Assembly: GCF_954871325.1 (NCBI RefSeq)
Contig: NC_088777.1
Span: 20,933,366 to 20,997,365 of the forward strand
Origin: Gordionus sp. m RMFG-2023
Taxonomy: Eukaryota; Nematomorpha; Gordioida; Chordodea; Parachordodidae
Direction: 5' to 3'
Length of the DNA: 64,000 bases
Position numbers and translations under genes: made by a program
Notes under the pieces: generated by a model
The model's input: the letters and a program-made list of their open reading frames with translations, nothing else
Told to the model about the DNA's origin: nothing
Database searches by the model: none
In this document: piece by piece, positions 59,940-64,000 of the stretch
How the letters are laid out: each line of letters starts with the position of its first letter
Position numbering within the stretch: the first letter of the stretch is position 1

Positions 59940-60780
59940 ATTATTGCACGCCGGCCATCAAGGTCGAGACAAGATGAAATCTTGGGCTCGAGAATATGTA
60001 TGGTGGCCTGGTATGGGCAATGATATTGAACGGATTACCAGGAAATGCGTTCCTTGTAATGCCTGTGCCCCTATGCCCCGTAAAGAGGTAGGGCAATTTA
60101 GACCTAAATCAAAGAAACCTTGGGAACGGATCCACATTGATTTCTTTGATCTTGATAAAAAAACATATTTTTTAGTAGTAGACTCGTATTCTAAATGGAT
60201 AGAATATGCAGAAGTACATGGGTATACCACAAAAATTGTTATTAAAAAATTAAGAGAATTATATGCTCGGTTCGGTTTTCCCGACACAATAGTGTCTGAT
60301 GGGGGTCCCGCCTTTGTCAGTGAGGATTTTAAACAGTTTTGTGTTGAATCACAGACAAAACACATTCTAGCTCCACCATATCATCCCAGCTCGAATGGAC
60401 AAGCTGAGAGGATGGTAGCCATTGTTTAAAATTGGCTTAAAAAGGCTGGAACTCATAAAGATGAGACTTACATGTCTCAATTATATTACCTCAATTCTCG
60501 CAATCGAGAGGGGGTTACGCCTGTAGAGTTATTTTTAGGTAGGCGAACACGGGGTCCGTTAGATTTCTTAAAACCAAAAAGGAATATTATTACCTCAATG
60601 GAAGTAAAATTAGGGGTAAAGTTTTCAGTGGAACAAAAAGTTTGGGCCAGATTGTTTGACAATCGAAAAACAAAATGGGAAAGAGGTCGGGTCATATTAA
60701 ATCGGGGTTCGAAATTGAGTGAAATTTTGTTAATAACCGGGGTTACGGTGATCCGTCATCACGATCATGTAAAATTGGGA
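59940..60780 (+). pseudogene. Gypsy integrase domain
   Basis: An HHCC zinc-binding region (HAGHQGRDKMK ... CVPCNAC) is followed by the DDE core: HIDFFDLDKKTYFLVVDSYS, IVSDGGPAFVSEDFKQF, and HPSSNGQAERM. A C-terminal DNA-binding part (KVWARLF ... RHHDHVKLG) follows. No chromodomain is seen. Confidence 0.93.
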
Positions 60781-61014
60781 TAAATAAGAGGGGTAAATAA
60801 TATGAGATTCATACTCGATTTTTTTTACGGTTCATATCGGTCCGGGTTACGTATATTGAATCATATTGTAATATGTCAATATATACAAGTATGGTCATTG
60901 TCGATTCAATTTAGTTTTTCACGATTTTAATGATATTGGAAAGTTTTTTTTTGGTTCGTTAAGGAATGTTCTGTGTATGCCAGATAATAGGGACAATAAG
61001 TCATTTTGGTTAAA

Positions 61015-61160
61015 TGAATAGAAAAGTTTTTTTTTAAAGTAATGAATAGATGTTGTTATCTTTTCGTGAAAGAATAGAAAAGTTTTGTTTTTATCTTTTC
61101 TTGAATGAATGGGCAAGTTTTGTTTTTATCTTTTATTGAATGAATAGAAAGTTTTTTTTT
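61015..61160. repeat. Degenerate tandem repeat in the Gypsy 3' region
   Basis: Units like GAATAGAAAAGTTTTGTTTT followed by TATCTTTT recur three to four times with variation, just after pol. Confidence 0.7.
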
Positions 61161-61679
61161 TGAGGGGTATTAAAATAGCTTTTGTTATCAGTGTTAGTCG
61201 AAAAGTTTTTTTTATCATGGTACTGCATAATGTATATTAAAAAGAAAATCTTAAACACATTTGGTAAAAGATTGTTGTTGCATTTTTTCCCTAACTTATT
61301 TTATTGGAAGTTGCCTTTAATTTTGTAATTAAAATTAGAAATGAATAATACTAACTTGGGGGATTCGCTTGAGTGAATTAGATTTGTTTTACAAATACTG
61401 TTGTGTTATTGGTTTCACTTGAAGCTCACCCCAAGTGATATTGGTGATAATAATATAGAGATAGTTGAAGCACATGTGAGAAATAAGTTTTTGTTTTTTG
61501 TTATAATATATGTGCCTCAACAAGTTTATATTATACCATAAGTTTTTTTTGTTGTAAAATATATTATAATATTTTTTATATCGATAAACACTATATATAG
61601 GCAAATTTTTCTATATCTATTTTTTTCCCTCCTCCCCTTTCGTTTTGTTTTAAATAAAAAATTTTACTACGTACCACTG

Positions 61680-62300
61680 TGGTGTAATCCTCCATTTATT
61701 AGTCGACATACAATCCTTTGGATAATACTCGTCCGTCGCCCAAACATCGTAAACATGGAAACCAATAGTCGTTTGATCGATTTTGGATCTTGCTATTTAC
61801 AGGTCACATTAATCCCTAAGATTACTGGAATGACTATTCAATCTCCGGTATCAGGAAAATTCTATGGCGTCTGGAGGGCTCAGAAAGCGAAGATGCTTCC
61901 ATTGCCACAGCGATAGTCATATTCGTAGCCAATGTCCAAGTTTGGGTAAGGATGTTCGCCAACCTCCTAGCCACAATCCATGACAACTCTACCGGTCGAT
62001 CTGCCAAACATCATCGACGAAGACTGGATGACTCAACGCAAGTGCAGTCGTCATTTTCTCCCAATCGTCCGGCTCCGTCGGCCAACCGGGGTGAACTAAT
62101 GGACACATCCAGTGGTCATTCTAGCATCGCATCGACCGAAGATATTCTCAAGAGGGCTATATGCAGTATTCATAAGCCCGCTCCGTCGACATCAACCTCC
62201 TCTGCGGTATCCCAACGTATTGACGCAATGGATTTGTGGGAGAATCAATTACAGCTCTCGTGATGACTCCCACAAGGTCCGCTATATTCCCATTTATAGA
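61680..62300 (+). other. GC-richer segment with a third zinc knuckle, 3' of pol
   Basis: Base composition changes sharply from A+T-rich to near even with many CG pairs. One frame encodes a CX2CX4HX4C knuckle, CFHCHSDSHIRSQC (61894-61935). Another, at 61952-62263, encodes a Ser/Pro/Arg-rich stretch. It lies inside the LTR-bounded element. It could be a captured piece of another retroelement's Gag-like or ORF1 protein, or a lineage-specific extra region. It looks broken. Confidence 0.6.
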
Positions 62301-62411
62301 TGCATACTGTATGTATATATGTCGACCATTTTTTTTTAAACAAAATATAATACCATTTTTTTTGTTTGTTGTTTGTTTGTAGACATGCCACGGGCCCATA
62401 AAGGGGTGACA

Positions 62412-62779
62412 TGTCATAAATGATACATTTTTATAGTAACTGTCAATCATTTGATATGATATATTTTTGTTTATCTATTTTTTTTATATAGTTAACATGT
62501 CAGTTATTTTAAAAATTAGGGATTTTTTTTTAATCATTGATTTTTTTTTATTATGAAATTATGATTAACTTTTTTTCATGAGCCATGAAATTATGATTAA
62601 TTCTTATAAAATGACTTATCAATATTTTTACAATAAAGAATTTAATTGTTGATTTAGTATTTGAATAAATTTATTTAGAACATTTCCTAGGTCTTTTATT
62701 TAGCTCTCTAGTTTGGCATTTTCTTTCTTTTCTGTGTTTTTTTCTTTTATTTTTAAATTTCGTTACATTATTGTTGACA
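62412..62779 (+). repeat. Right LTR
   Basis: It starts TGTCATAAATGATAC and ends TTGTTGACA. It is preceded by a purine-rich tract (AAAGGGGTGACA). It pairs with 55993-56360. Confidence 0.93.
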
Positions 62780-64000
62780 ATTATATGTAAAATATGATAA
62801 GAAATGTACCGAGGTAGTGACTAAGGTATATAGTAATTGGAAGGAAGTCATTGTGATGTCGGATAATCTGTGCGATATTATGGAATGTGTGGAGAGATTT
62901 GCTTGTTTTTTTCTTTTGCAATTCATTAAATATTTCTGTCTAATTTAGGCAGGTTTCGTGTTAACCACATATAATAATTTTTTTTACAATGCCTTAAATA
63001 TTTCTATCTAATTTCGGCAGGTTCTTGTCTTAAGGATTTGTTAACCGCATATTTTAATTAAAGAGATCATGAGTTCAAGTGACATGTATTTTATTATTTT
63101 TAACAAAGTTCATTCAGCTGAAAATTTATTTTTTTTCCCTCCCTCCGTCTTTGTTTTTTTTTCCTCACATGTAATTTTTATATATATATGATTGTGATTT
63201 GTGCCACAAAGGAAAAAACGGAAGTTGCCTTTAATTATATAATTAATTCTGAGGAGGAATAATAATTGAACCTGGTGATCCACATGTCCGGGTTTGTTTT
63301 TATTCATAAAAATATTTCTTTTTCTTTCCATAGGTTATGTTTATGTTTTTTTTTCAACAGCAAAATTATGATGATTTATTTTTTTTTTAAATAGATTGGA
63401 TTTATATTTTTTTTTTATTTCACAAAATTTTTACGCCTCAGACTTATGTAATTAAATAATTGATAGTTTTTTTACACAAGGATTATCAGCATTAAAAATC
63501 CATGAAATAATCTTTTTTATCAAATTGGAAAAAGTAAAAGTCGTTCTGATATAATAATACCATACCCTCCTAATCACCTTTAATCAATTTTAATTCCAAA
63601 AATGTTAACATGAAATTTCCGTAATTCTGAAAATAAATCGTCAATAGTTAAAAAGAAAATGCATTCCCATTATCAGTCCGATATACGTATGATGCTTCTT
63701 TTCAAACTAGTGATCAAGCCAACGATAATGGAGATTCACCGTTTACCCGACAGTTTCGGAACATAATATGATAGTTGACTCTTAGTCTGACTTTGTTGAT
63801 GACAGAATGATGATACCATAGCCATTATTCTTATAATATCAATATTTTTCACCATGAAAATAAAGGTGATCAGGAAAACCACTCTCGGGTGGACTATTTA
63901 AAAATATTTTGCAATGTTTTTCTCGTTCAAATAATTAATAGATATTATATAAATTTTATTTCTTGGGGTGAATTCCGCTGGCCCTATAGAGGTGGCATGT
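62780..64000 (+). mobile_element. Right-hand remnant of the older Gypsy copy
   Basis: 62780-62905 resembles the younger gag-like region around VYGNWK. The rest is T-rich non-coding DNA with a 3' region similar to 61306-61345. A short open stretch at 63655-63770 with even composition (YDASFQTSDQANDNGDSPFT) has no recognised family. The last bases match the tract that precedes the right LTR of the younger copy. Confidence 0.6.

Larger units (their letters stand above)
55993..62779 (+). mobile_element. Ty3/Gypsy LTR retrotransposon with 5-bp target duplication
   Basis: The two LTRs of 368 bases (55993-56360 and 62412-62779) begin TGTCA (TATCA in the left copy) and end TGACA. ATTAT flanks the element on both sides (55988-55992, 62780-62784). 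The LTRs differ at about nine positions by eye, so it is fairly young but not new. Order inside: Gag-like, protease, RT, RNase H, integrase, then an unusual GC-richer segment. Pol order and motifs such as HPSSNGQAER fit the Mag/K02A2.6-like part of Ty3/Gypsy. Pol is broken in about three places, so it is treated as a fossil. Confidence 0.93.
55045..64000 (+). mobile_element. Older Gypsy copy, interrupted by a younger relative
   Basis: This is a fossil. Left part: about 55045-55100 weakly resembles the younger copy's LTR. 55180-55320 resembles its leader, and about 55890-55992 resembles the start of its gag-like ORF. Right part: 62780-62905 continues with the same gag-like region. At about 63220 GGAAGTTGCCTTTAATT recalls the younger copy's 3' region. 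The window ends with a sequence (CCCTATAGAGGTGGCATGT) like the tract just before the younger copy's right LTR (CCCATAAAGGGGTGACATGT). Most of pol is absent; the copy is heavily broken. It continues past the window. Confidence 0.65.

Noticed and set aside
62157-62450. Minus-strand frame of 97 codons near the right LTR
   Set aside because: It overlaps the GC-richer segment in antisense, runs into the LTR, and shows no recognisable family.

Overview
The window is animal-type eukaryotic DNA. It is strongly A+T-rich (about three quarters or more by eye), with GT-AG introns, one long multi-exon metazoan-type gene and many transposons. No bacterial features are present (no operons, ribosome binding sites or CRISPR). 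I cannot name the species.

The centre (about 25.4-47.6 kb, minus strand) is one host gene: a carnitine O-palmitoyltransferase 1 (CPT1) homologue. I traced 16 exons by hand. All 15 junctions use GT/AG and agree in phase, giving 1017 codons and a stop. It has two N-terminal membrane segments, the catalytic His motif, the STS carnitine-site motif and the GGGFGP C-terminal motif. It is about 240 residues longer than usual because of Asn/Asp/Ser-rich insertions. Its introns are full of small hAT-like transposons. A second host gene or exon (about 14 kb, minus) encodes 240+ unrecognised residues.

The rest is largely mobile DNA. Left end: a broken, G-rich Ty3/Gypsy relic (0.63-2.95 kb). At 9.7-10.4 kb lies a hAT relic. 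At 15.9-18.3 kb a hAT element with a perfect 8-bp target duplication sits inside an older hAT of opposite orientation. Several MITE families occur, many with 8-bp duplications: one begins TAGTGTTG (and has a transposase-bearing relative at 41.4 kb), one begins TAGTGATCTGC, and others begin CAGG. An 823-bp fold-back element lies at 53.4-54.2 kb.

Right end (55-64 kb): a Ty3/Gypsy element with 368-bp LTRs and a 5-bp ATTAT duplication is inserted in the gag-like region of an older relative. The window stops just where the older copy's right LTR should start. The younger copy has a Gag-like ORF with a membrane segment and two zinc knuckles, protease, reverse transcriptase, RNase H and integrase. 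It also has an unusual GC-richer segment with a third zinc knuckle between pol and the right LTR. Both copies are treated as fossils.
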